Origin: Flavobacteriaceae bacterium
GTDB taxonomy: Bacteria; Bacteroidota; Bacteroidia; Flavobacteriales; Flavobacteriaceae
Assembly: GCA_018608735.1 (NCBI GenBank)
Contig: JABAYZ010000237.1
Location: forward strand, 1-6,428
DNA length: 6,428 nt
Direction of reading: 5' to 3'
In this document: positions 1 to 6,428 of the stretch, one piece after another
Position numbering within the stretch: the stretch's first letter is position 1
Layout: every line of letters starts with the position of its first letter
Notes under the pieces: model-generated
The model's input: only the letters and a program-made list of their open reading frames with translations
What the model was told of the DNA's origin: nothing
Databases searched by the model: none
Made by a program: the position numbers and the translations under genes

Positions 1-2973
1 AAATTATTTGCACTTCTATTTGGTTTGGTAAGTATTTATCAATTATCATTTAGTTTCAAAGCAAATCAAATAGAAAATAATGCTAAGCAATTTGCTATCG
101 AAAAAATAGCAGATACTGAATCCGACTATGACGCTAAACGTTCACTCGAACAAGCCAAGTATTTAGACTCCTTAAAAAACGAAGAAGTTTACAATATTGG
201 TATAGCGAAGTATAACTTTGATGAAGTCAAAGAAAAAGCCATGAATCTTGGTTTGGACCTTAAAGGAGGAATCAACGTTATTCTTCAAATTTCTGTAAAA
301 GATATTCTTGTTGGATTGGCAAATGAAAGTAAAGACCCTGTGTTTAGAAAAGCATTGAGTGATGCCGAAGAACTTCAAAAGGACAGTCAAAACACTTATT
401 TAGAAGACTTTTTTGTAGCGTTTGAAGCGATTCAAGGCGATACTAAATTGGCATCTCCAGATATTTTTGCGAATCGTACCTTAAGCGAAGAAATTACGTT
501 TGATATGACAGATGATGAGGTGAAACCTGTATTGTCAACCAAAATAGATGAATCTATTGTTTCGGCATTTGAAGTCCTTCGTAAACGTATTGATAAATTT
601 GGAGTGACCCAACCCAATATTCAGCGAATTGGAAATTCTGGACGCATCCTTGTTGAATTGCCAGGAGCTAAAGAAATTGAACGTGTAAAAGGATTACTAC
701 AAAGTACCGCTCAGTTAGAATTTTGGGATGCTTATAAAGGCGAAGAGTTTGGGACGTTTATTTTTCAAGCTAATGAAACTCTAAAAGAAATCGTTGAAAC
801 GTCTACAACAGAAAATGAAGCAACCACTACAGAATCCGCAGATGACGCCATTTCTAACATTATCGGAGATACTGATGCTGAGACTGGTGATACAGGTGTT
901 GTAAATCCATTAATAGACTTAATTCGTGCACCAGGATACAATGGAGGTCCAGTAATAGCTTCTTTTGAACAAAAAGACAAACAACAGGTCATAGATTATC
1001 TTAACATACCACAAGTACGTGCGTTACTATCACCAGAACAACGCTACACAAAGTTTGTATGGGGAATTCCTCAAGTTCAAACCACTACAGGCGAAAATGC
1101 TCAGAACATTGAGTTAGTTGAACTCTATGCCCTAAAAGGAAATAGAGATAACAAGCCACCATTAAGTGGTGCTGTAATTACAGATGCACGTCAAGCCTAC
1201 CAACAAAATGGTAGCCCAAGTGTTTCCATGCAGATGAATCTTAAAGGTGCTAAGGTATGGGAAGAAATGACAGGCAATGCGTTTAATACAGCAGGTCAAA
1301 TTGCGATTGTATTAGATGATATTGTCTATTCTGCACCAGGAGTAACAACAGGACCAATTTCAGGAGGAAACTCTGAAATTTCAGGTTCATTCACCCTAAA
1401 TGAAGCAGTCGATTTAGCAAACGTATTAAGAGCGGGTAAACTACCTGCTTCTGCCGATATCGTACAAGCCGAAGAAGTAGGACCTTCATTAGGTCAAGAA
1501 GCTATTGATAGTGGAATGAAATCGTTTTTAATTGCATTAACATTGGTACTTTTGTGGATGGTGTTCTACTACGGAAAAGCAGGAATCTATTCGGATATTG
1601 CGTTAGTATTAAACATCCTTTTAATCTTTGGAATTTTATCTGGATTAGGCGCAGTATTAACATTACCTGGAATTGCAGGTATTGTATTAACCATAGGTAT
1701 TGCCGTGGATGCAAACGTTCTTATTTATGAGCGTATACGCGAAGAATTATATAAAGGAAAAGGTCAAAAAGAATCTGTTAAAGATGGATTTAGTAATGCC
1801 TTATCTTCAATATTAGATGCGAATATTACTACAGGATTAACAGCGTTAATCTTATATGTATTTGGAACAGGACCAATTAAAGGATTTGCAACAACGCTTC
1901 TAATCGGTATTTTAACTTCGTTATTTACAGCGATTTTTATCTCAAGATTATTGATCGACTGGCACTTAAGTCGTGGGGGGAAATTAGAATTCTCAACAGG
2001 GATGACTAAAGGCTTGTTTCGTTCAATTAATATTGAGTTCCTTAAAAAACGTAAAATTGCATATTTAATTTCTGGAACGATAATCATTGCAGGAGTTGGA
2101 TCATTATTTACCACTGGTTTGGATCAAGGTATTGATTTTGTTGGAGGTCGAACATACACCGTTCGTTTTGCACAAGACATGAACACTGAAGAAGTTAAAA
2201 CTGCTCTTAACAATGTCTTTAACAGTGCTGAGGTGAAAACAATCGGAAGTGCAAATCAATTAAAAATTTCTACGAAATATAAAGTTGATGAAAATTCAGC
2301 GGAAGTCGATCAAGAAATTCAGGAAAAACTATATGGTGCCTTAGTCCCATTTTTACCAGATGGAACAACATACAAGCAATTTATAGATGCCGAAAATAAT
2401 GTCGGAAAAATGTATTCCGGAAAGGTAAGTCCAACCATTGCAGATGATATTAAAAAATCTTCAGTATGGGCAATTTTAGGCTCTTTGATTGTTGTATTTT
2501 TATACATTTTATTACGATTTAAAAAATGGCAATTCTCATTAGGTGCTGTAGCAGCAGTATTTCATGATGTTTTAATTGTGCTAGGGATTTTCTCAATCGC
2601 ATGGCGATTCTTACCATTTAGTATGGAAATCGATCAAGCTTTTATTGCGGCAATTTTGACGGTGATTGGATATTCATTAAATGATACCGTAGTTGTATTT
2701 GATAGAATTAGAGAATACTTAAATGAACACACAAGCTGGAAGTTTGATAAAGTAGTCAATAGCGCATTAAGTAGTACATTGAGTCGTACATTAAACACCT
2801 CTCTAACCACTTTAGTCGTGTTATTAGCGATGTTCACATTCGGAGCAGATTCCTTAAGAGGATTGTTGTTTGCGCTTATTGTGGGTGTGCTTGTAGGAAC
2901 GTACTCGTCATTGTTTATTGCAACGCCAATCATGCATGATACATTAAAGCGCTTAGATAAAAAAGAAGACTAA
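1..2973 (+). CDS. secDF: Fused protein translocase subunit SecDF (5'-partial)
   Basis: This is the membrane protein that uses the proton gradient to complete preprotein export through SecYEG. The reading frame is open to base 1: an internal TTG at 25-27 is not the start, because the codons before it (KLFALLFG) form the first half of the N-terminal membrane helix. Probably fewer than about ten residues are missing. Counting from base 1 (990 residues), the SecD half shows helix 1 (about 1-16), the DLKGG motif (86-90), a large periplasmic P1 region, VGPSLGQ (493-499) and five further membrane segments including GIAVDANVLIYERIREE (566-582). The SecF half starts near residue 680, with DFVGG (712-716), a periplasmic P4 region, AAVFHDV (851-857) and GYSLNDTVVVFDRIRE (890-905). 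By family analogy, Asp in VDANV, Asp in NDT and Arg in SRTLNTS are the proton-path residues. A Thr/Glu/Asp-rich insert lies in P1 (about 264-300). Tandem TAA stops precede a terminator. Confidence 0.97.
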   Translation, partial: KLFALLFGLVSIYQLSFSFKANQIENNAKQFAIEKIADTESDYDAKRSLEQAKYLDSLKNEEVYNIGIAKYNFDEVKEKAMNLGLDLKGGINVILQISVKDILVGLANESKDPVFRKALSDAEELQKDSQNTYLEDFFVAFEAIQGDTKLASPDIFANRTLSEEITFDMTDDEVKPVLSTKIDESIVSAFEVLRKRIDKFGVTQPNIQRIGNSGRILVELPGAKEIERVKGLLQSTAQLEFWDAYKGEEFGTFIFQANETLKEIVETSTTENEATTTESADDAISNIIGDTDAETGDTGVVNPLIDLIRAPGYNGGPVIASFEQKDKQQVIDYLNIPQVRALLSPEQRYTKFVWGIPQVQTTTGENAQNIELVELYALKGNRDNKPPLSGAVITDARQAYQQNGSPSVSMQMNLKGAKVWEEMTGNAFNTAGQIAIVLDDIVYSAPGVTTGPISGGNSEISGSFTLNEAVDLANVLRAGKLPASADIVQAEEVGPSLGQEAIDSGMKSFLIALTLVLLWMVFYYGKAGIYSDIALVLNILLIFGILSGLGAVLTLPGIAGIVLTIGIAVDANVLIYERIREELYKGKGQKESVKDGFSNALSSILDANITTGLTALILYVFGTGPIKGFATTLLIGILTSLFTAIFISRLLIDWHLSRGGKLEFSTGMTKGLFRSINIEFLKKRKIAYLISGTIIIAGVGSLFTTGLDQGIDFVGGRTYTVRFAQDMNTEEVKTALNNVFNSAEVKTIGSANQLKISTKYKVDENSAEVDQEIQEKLYGALVPFLPDGTTYKQFIDAENNVGKMYSGKVSPTIADDIKKSSVWAILGSLIVVFLYILLRFKKWQFSLGAVAAVFHDVLIVLGIFSIAWRFLPFSMEIDQAFIAAILTVIGYSLNDTVVVFDRIREYLNEHTSWKFDKVVNSALSSTLSRTLNTSLTTLVVLLAMFTFGADSLRGLLFALIVGVLVGTYSSLFIATPIMHDTLKRLDKKED

Positions 2974-2991
2974 TAATTTTATATTTGATAT

Positions 2992-3023
2992 AAAAAAAGC
3001 CACTCATTGAGTGGCTTTTTTTT
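2992..3023 (+). terminator. Rho-independent, probably bidirectional, terminator
   Basis: GCCACTC and GAGTGGC form a perfect 7-bp stem around a 3-nt ATT loop (2999-3015). Seven A residues precede the stem and eight T residues follow it, and these can extend the pairing. It lies 18 nt after the secDF stop codon and ends that transcript. The A-tract/stem/T-tract arrangement reads equally well on the - strand, so it may also stop transcripts from the converging folE-cysS-yidD-lgt genes, whose last stop codon is about 145 nt away. Termination on the + strand is clear from sequence; use on the - strand is inference. Confidence 0.93.
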
Positions 3024-3168
3024 GGTTTTAATCCTGAACAGGTTAATGTCTAATTGGATATTTTTGAAACGCTTCTAACAACAGGTTTTGGTAGCGGCGC
3101 TAAACGCCATATTAAAGAGAGTAAAAAATATTAAAATCAATTCAAATCTCCACAAAAAATGCCTTTAC
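3024..3168. other. Convergent intergenic stretch with small hairpin and possible gene remnant
   Basis: This 145-bp stretch lies between the secDF terminator and the lgt stop codon. It holds a GC-rich local hairpin (GGCG-CTAAA-CGCC, 3096-3108) in otherwise AT-rich DNA. An 8-bp direct repeat AACAGGTT occurs at 3037-3044 and 3080-3087, and a small palindrome CCTG-AA-CAGG at 3033-3042. On the + strand, bases 3054-3134 are open from a TTG codon to TAA and would encode 26 residues, including TGFGSGAKRHIKES, which reads like a protein C-terminus. There is no ATG, no visible ribosome binding site, and a TAA sits directly before it, so I do not call a gene. It could be a decayed gene end, a cassette-like remnant, or chance. 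Confidence 0.3.
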
Positions 3169-4002
3169 CTAAGATGTTTTAGGTTTATAGACAAACATAA
3201 AATAAAGCCCGCACAACACAAAAGGAACACTCAATACCTGTCCAGTATTTAACCCAAATATCCAATCCTCACGACTGTCAATTTGTGCGATTTTGAATTG
3301 CTCTACTATAAGTCTTACAGACATTAGAAGCACTAAAAACAAGCCAAATAAAAATCCGGTTTGATTGCTTTTTTTCGTCTTCCAGTATAAAAAGAATAAT
3401 ATCAGAAACACAAATACATAACCAAATGCTTCATATAATTGTCCAGGGTGTCTAGGAATATTATCCAGTTGTTTGAAAATTATAGCAAAAGGAAAATCGG
3501 CATCAGCAGCTTTTCCTATCATTTCAGAGTTAAAGAAATTTCCTACACGAATAAATACAGCGCCTAATGCAGAGGCAACAACAACACGATCAAGAATCCA
3601 AAGTACTGATTTTTTCAACACCTTTTTATTGTATAACCACATCGAAAAAATCATTCCAATTGCGGCACCATGACTGGCCAAACCACGAAAGCCTGTAAAC
3701 TCAAATCCGCCACTAAATCGGAACGGCAAAAAGATGCTAAAAAAATCATCTTTAAATAATTCAGCTTGATAAAAAATAACATGGCCCAAACGCGCGCCAA
3801 TCATAATCCCTAAAACAGAATACATGAACAAGCCATCCAGCTTGTCGTCAGTCTGATTTTCATTTTTAAAAATCTTCTTCATCAGATACCAACCAGTGAT
3901 AAAGGCCGCCATCCACATAAGGCTATAATAGTGAATTTTAAAATCTCCAAAAAGCGTAATGCCATCTGAAGTAGGATCCCATACCGTTTGTAGAAAATAC
4001 AT
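3169..4002 (-). CDS. lgt: Phosphatidylglycerol--prolipoprotein diacylglyceryl transferase Lgt
   Basis: Lgt transfers a diacylglyceryl group from phosphatidylglycerol to the lipobox cysteine of exported prolipoproteins, the first step of lipoprotein maturation at the inner membrane. The 277-residue length is normal for the family, and the protein is strongly hydrophobic with about seven membrane segments. Diagnostic stretches are GARLGHVIFY (69-78), SHGAAIG (110-116, His111 matching the essential His of the HGG motif), IRVGNFFNSE (151-160, with Arg152, Asn155 and Glu160 in the Lgt signature), RHPGQLYEAF (184-193), and Arg230/Glu234 in the late conserved R-x3-E segment. The usual GRIGNFINGE signature is slightly changed (IRV for GRI, S for G), but the charged residues are kept. 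The ATG start fits the normal N-terminus; the stop is TAG. It lies 75 nt downstream of yidD, a gap that contains a promoter candidate, so it may be transcribed both from the upstream genes and by itself. Confidence 0.96.
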   Translation of the reverse strand: MYFLQTVWDPTSDGITLFGDFKIHYYSLMWMAAFITGWYLMKKIFKNENQTDDKLDGLFMYSVLGIMIGARLGHVIFYQAELFKDDFFSIFLPFRFSGGFEFTGFRGLASHGAAIGMIFSMWLYNKKVLKKSVLWILDRVVVASALGAVFIRVGNFFNSEMIGKAADADFPFAIIFKQLDNIPRHPGQLYEAFGYVFVFLILFFLYWKTKKSNQTGFLFGLFLVLLMSVRLIVEQFKIAQIDSREDWIFGLNTGQVLSVPFVLCGLYFMFVYKPKTS

Positions 4003-4039
4003 AGTGATTAGTTTAGATTGTAAATATAGAAAAAGAAGT

Positions 4040-4068
4040 CAAACTTAGGGGGCACGAACTTTATTAAA
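4040..4068 (-). promoter_or_regulatory. Candidate Bacteroidota-type promoter for lgt
   Basis: Read on the - strand, TAAGTTTG (4047-4040) matches the TAnnTTTG -7 box of Bacteroidota primary-sigma promoters exactly. A TTTA (4068-4065) lies 17 nt upstream, an imperfect match to the TTTG/TTG -33 box. Transcription would start roughly 30 nt before the lgt ATG, a sensible leader length. It lies entirely in the 75-nt yidD-lgt gap, the only long gap in this gene run. The -7 match is seen directly; activity is inferred, and in AT-rich DNA such matches also occur by chance. Confidence 0.45.
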
Positions 4069-4077
4069 TATAAGTCT

Positions 4078-4305
4078 TTAGGCCTTTGGAACAGGATCTT
4101 GTCCAGAACCTCCCCATGGATGACAACGAAAAATACGTTTTATACTTAAAAAGCCGCCTTTAAATAATCCATGAGATTGTAAAGCCTCTTTGGTATAATG
4201 AGAACAAGTGGGTTGAAACCGACAACTCGACGGCGTAAAAGGAGAAATAAAGTTCTGATACAACTTAATTAAAAATAAGAAAGGTGCAATCAAAATGGAT
4301 TTCAT
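4078..4305 (-). CDS. yidD: Membrane protein insertion efficiency factor YidD
   Basis: YidD is a small inner-membrane-associated protein that helps YidC/Sec-dependent insertion of membrane proteins; its biochemical mechanism is not settled. The 75-residue protein carries the whole family signature: an amphipathic hydrophobic N-terminal helix (about 3-20), YQNFISPFTPSSCRFQPTCS (16-35), an EAL..HG..KGG segment (40-51), and RIFRCHPWGGSGQDPVP (57-73). The three conserved cysteines are at 28, 34 and 61. Its length is typical, and the ATG places it only 5 nt after the cysS stop codon, indicating co-transcription and probably translational coupling. In many bacteria yidD sits in the rpmH-rnpA-yidC cluster near the origin; here it lies between cysS and lgt, close to the convergent secDF. 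The family assignment is very secure; the role here rests on work in other bacteria. Confidence 0.96.
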   Translation of the reverse strand: MKSILIAPFLFLIKLYQNFISPFTPSSCRFQPTCSHYTKEALQSHGLFKGGFLSIKRIFRCHPWGGSGQDPVPKA

Positions 4306-4310
4306 AGTTT

Positions 4311-5792
4311 TTAATCTAATAAAAATGTGGTGCCGTCCTTACCGTCTTTTAGTTGAATTCCGATAGCCAGTAACTCATCTCTTATTTTATCCGATAGTGC
4401 AAAATCCTTTTCAGCTCTTGCATCGTTTCGCATTCTAATCAGCAGCTCAATTGTGTCCCCAAGTTTTTGATCTTGATTGTCTGAAGTTGTGTTTTTAAGG
4501 CCTAGGACATCAAATACAAACGTGTGCATCACTTCTGTTAACAAGGCTAAATTTGCAGCACTAATAGTAGCTTTTCCATCCTTAATTTGGTTGATGTATT
4601 TCACTGCGCTAAACAACTCCGCAATTAGGATAGGCGTATTAAAATCATCATTCATAGCCGTATAACAATCCGATTTCCATGCCATAACATCAAAATCAGT
4701 GGCATCTGTAGAAGTGTCTATTTTATCCAATGTAGCCACAGCTTCCATCAGTTTTGCAAACCCTTTTTCAGAAGCCAGTAAGGCATCATTACTAAAGTCT
4801 AAAATACTTCGGTAGTGTGCTTGCATCATAAAAAACCGAACAACTGATGCCGAGAATCCTTTGGTTAATTTGTTTGTGTTTCCACTTAAAATTTCATTTG
4901 GTAAAATATTATTCCCTGTTGACTTCGCCATTTTTTGACCATTTAAAGTCAGCATATTAGCATGCATCCAATACTTAACAGGGGTGTGGCTATGCCAAGC
5001 TTTGGCCTGAGCAATTTCACACTCGTGGTGCGGGAATTTTAAATCCATACCGCCGCCATGAATGTCAAAATGTTCGCCAAGATATTTTGTGCTCATTGCA
5101 GTACACTCTAAATGCCAACCTGGAAAACCAGCACTCCAAGGCGAGGGCCAACGCATGATATGCTCAGGCTCTGCTTTTTTCCAAAGTGCAAAATCTTGTG
5201 GATTTTTTTTATCGGATTGACCGTCCAATACTCTAGTGTTGTGGATGAGGTCTTCAATTTTTCGACCACTTAAAATCCCGTAATTATGGGATTCATTATA
5301 TTTTAAAACATCAAAATAAATTGAGCCATTTGCTTCATAAGCAAAGCCTTTTTCTAGAATTGATTTGATGATTTCTATTTGTTCTACAATATGTCCTGTT
5401 GCAGTAGGCTCGATACTTGGAGGTAAAAAATTAAAAAGATTAAGAATGGTATGAAAATCAACGGTATAGCGTTGTACGACTTCCATAGGTTCAATTTGTT
5501 CTAGACGTGCTTTTTTGGCAATACGATCTTCGCCTTGATCGGCATCATTTTCTAGATGGCCTGCATCTGTTATATTACGAACATAGCGGACTTTATAATC
5601 CAAATGTTTGAAGTATCTAAAAATCATATCAAACGACATGAAGGTTCGAACATTTCCAAGATGCACATTGCTATAAACTGTAGGGCCGCAAACATACATC
5701 CCTATTGCACCTTCATTAATAGGCTTAAAAATTTCTTTTTGGCCTGAAAGCGAATTATAAATATGAAGTGTATTTGTACTGTGTTTGCCCAT
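4311..5792 (-). CDS. cysS: Cysteine--tRNA ligase (CysRS)
   Basis: This class I aminoacyl-tRNA synthetase attaches cysteine to tRNA-Cys in the cytoplasm. At 493 residues it is a typical full-length bacterial CysRS. Cys35 in MYVCGPTVY is the first zinc ligand, followed by the HIGH-type motif HLGN (44-47). The other zinc ligands, by alignment with the E. coli enzyme at a constant offset of 21, are Cys230 (GWHLEC), His255 and Glu259 (FPHHECE). DIHGGGMDL (243-251) is the conserved loop before the last ligands. The KMSKS loop appears as KMAKS (287-291) followed by TGN. The C-terminal helical and anticodon-binding part (about 345-493) includes NDDFNTP (381-387) and the RxxARAEKDFALSDKIRDEL stretch. 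The ATG start gives the usual short leader before LHIYNSLSGQKE. It begins 10 nt after the folE stop and ends 5 nt before yidD, so an operon is likely. No missing catalytic residue was seen. Confidence 0.98.
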   Translation of the reverse strand: MGKHSTNTLHIYNSLSGQKEIFKPINEGAIGMYVCGPTVYSNVHLGNVRTFMSFDMIFRYFKHLDYKVRYVRNITDAGHLENDADQGEDRIAKKARLEQIEPMEVVQRYTVDFHTILNLFNFLPPSIEPTATGHIVEQIEIIKSILEKGFAYEANGSIYFDVLKYNESHNYGILSGRKIEDLIHNTRVLDGQSDKKNPQDFALWKKAEPEHIMRWPSPWSAGFPGWHLECTAMSTKYLGEHFDIHGGGMDLKFPHHECEIAQAKAWHSHTPVKYWMHANMLTLNGQKMAKSTGNNILPNEILSGNTNKLTKGFSASVVRFFMMQAHYRSILDFSNDALLASEKGFAKLMEAVATLDKIDTSTDATDFDVMAWKSDCYTAMNDDFNTPILIAELFSAVKYINQIKDGKATISAANLALLTEVMHTFVFDVLGLKNTTSDNQDQKLGDTIELLIRMRNDARAEKDFALSDKIRDELLAIGIQLKDGKDGTTFLLD

Positions 5793-5802
5793 AGTTAGAG
5801 GA

Positions 5803-6428
5803 TTAAAACTTGGTCTCTAATTTTATGTAGTCCAAGAATTCTCGTTTCGTATTTTTATCTTTAAATTTTCCACCAAATTCACTGGTGATTGTGCTGCTCT
5901 CGATATCTCTAATTCCTCTAGAATTAACACATAAATGTTTGGCGTCAATAACACAAGCAACATCTTTTGTGTTTAACACTTTTTGAAGTTCTTTAACAAT
6001 TTGGATCGTTAGACGTTCTTGAACTTGTGGTCGTTTAGAAAAATGATCGACAATTCGGTTCATTTTTGAAAGGCCTACAACGGTCCCGTTTGAGATGTAT
6101 GCCACATGTGCTCTTCCTACGATTGGTAGGAAATGATGTTCGCAAGTAGAGTAGAGTGTGATGTTTTTTTCAACTAACATTTCACCGTACTGATACTTGT
6201 TTTCAAAGGTAGATGCTTTTGGTTTATGGTTAGGATCTAATCCCCCAAAAATCTCGTTAACAAACATTTTTGCAACGCGATTTGGTGTGCCTTTTAAGCT
6301 ATCATCACTTAAGTCTAAACCGAGAGTTTCCATAATATGCCTCACGTCATCCCTAATGATGTCTATCTTTTCGTCGCTAGTTAATTTAAAAGCATCAGCT
6401 CGCATAGGCGTTTCAGAAGAAGTCCCGA
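5803..6428 (-). CDS. folE: GTP cyclohydrolase 1 FolE (5'-partial)
   Basis: FolE (type IA) converts GTP to 7,8-dihydroneopterin triphosphate, the entry step of tetrahydrofolate and pterin synthesis, as a cytoplasmic zinc-dependent oligomer. The frame is open to the right edge of the window. The ATG at 6405 gives a 200-residue protein, but in-frame codons before it (GTSSETP) lead smoothly into MRADAFKLTSDEK, and flavobacterial FolE proteins usually have about 20 residues before this point, so the true start probably lies outside. Numbering from that ATG: LKGTPNRVAKMF (37-48), STCEHHFLPIVGRAHVAYI (86-104) with zinc ligands Cys88 and His91 and the catalytic-type His90, GLSKMNRIVDHFSKRPQVQERLT (111-133) and DAKHLCVNSRG (154-164) with zinc ligand Cys159 and His157. 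All expected metal and catalytic residues are present, so this is the zinc-type enzyme, not FolE2. The stop codon is TAA, and cysS follows after 10 nt. Confidence 0.96.
   Translation of the reverse strand, partial: GTSSETPMRADAFKLTSDEKIDIIRDDVRHIMETLGLDLSDDSLKGTPNRVAKMFVNEIFGGLDPNHKPKASTFENKYQYGEMLVEKNITLYSTCEHHFLPIVGRAHVAYISNGTVVGLSKMNRIVDHFSKRPQVQERLTIQIVKELQKVLNTKDVACVIDAKHLCVNSRGIRDIESSTITSEFGGKFKDKNTKREFLDYIKLETKF

Noticed and set aside
25..27. TTG as the start codon of secDF
   Set aside because: The frame is open to base 1, and the eight upstream codons (KLFALLFG) complete the conserved N-terminal membrane helix, so the gene is cut by the window edge.
287..291. In cysS (protein residues 287-291): KMAKS instead of KMSKS as a sign of altered catalysis
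   Set aside because: The coordinates are protein residues. The change keeps both lysines and the last serine, is in my experience common in Bacteroidota CysRS, and all zinc ligands and the HLGN motif are intact.
1764..2114. 116-codon open frame on the - strand inside secDF
   Set aside because: It lies fully within the strongly conserved SecD membrane region on the other strand, shows no recognisable domain, and is a shadow of secDF codon usage.
2634..2933. 99-codon open frame on the - strand inside secDF
   Set aside because: It overlaps the conserved SecF helices and their NDTVVVFDRIRE motif; it is Asn/Thr-rich and low in complexity, as expected for an antisense shadow.
3033..3042. CCTGAACAGG palindrome as an operator or second terminator
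   Set aside because: It is a 4-bp stem with a 2-nt loop and no T-tract, directly after a strong terminator; too weak to call.
3473..3673. 66-codon + strand open frame inside lgt
   Set aside because: It is antisense to the catalytic core of Lgt, with no RBS, promoter or recognisable features.
6403..6405. ATG as the certain start codon of folE
   Set aside because: The in-frame codons upstream remain open to the window edge and fit the N-terminal leader usual for flavobacterial FolE, so the true start is probably outside.

Overview
The window (about 6.4 kb, AT-rich) looks like a chromosomal housekeeping segment from a member of the Bacteroidota, most likely family Flavobacteriaceae. Reasons: SecD and SecF are fused in one polypeptide of about 1,000 residues; the proteins read like flavobacterial orthologues (for example KMAKS instead of KMSKS in the cysteinyl-tRNA synthetase, and an Lgt with an IRVGNFFNSE core); Shine-Dalgarno sequences are not evident; and the one promoter candidate fits the TAnnTTTG type described in Bacteroidota. 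The taxonomic call is inference from sequence character, not from a database search.

Layout. Bases 1-2973 (+ strand) hold secDF. It is open at the left edge and probably lacks only its first few codons. It ends in tandem TAA stops followed by a strong intrinsic terminator (2992-3023) that is symmetrical enough to work on both strands. Bases 3024-3168 form a short convergent intergenic stretch with a small GC-rich hairpin and a 26-codon open stretch of uncertain meaning. The other genes all run on the - strand, in transcription order from the right edge: folE (5803-6428, open at the right edge), cysS (4311-5792), yidD (4078-4305) and lgt (3169-4002). Gaps are 10 nt (folE/cysS), 5 nt (cysS/yidD) and 75 nt (yidD/lgt). 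The first three are therefore probably co-transcribed; lgt may be read through and may also have its own promoter (4040-4068).

How the genes relate. Three of the five products act at the inner membrane in protein export and maturation: SecDF pulls preproteins through SecYEG using the proton gradient, YidD assists membrane-protein insertion, and Lgt lipidates exported prolipoproteins. CysS charges tRNA-Cys, and FolE makes the first intermediate of tetrahydrofolate/pterin synthesis. The latter two have no direct functional link to export; the clustering is best read as a conserved housekeeping neighbourhood.

I found no mobile element, CRISPR array, tRNA, rRNA, riboswitch, toxin-antitoxin or defence gene, and no convincing undescribed system. 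The points most worth a second look are the intergenic remnant at 3024-3168, a six-G run exactly at the SecD/SecF junction, and the possible separate promoter for lgt.
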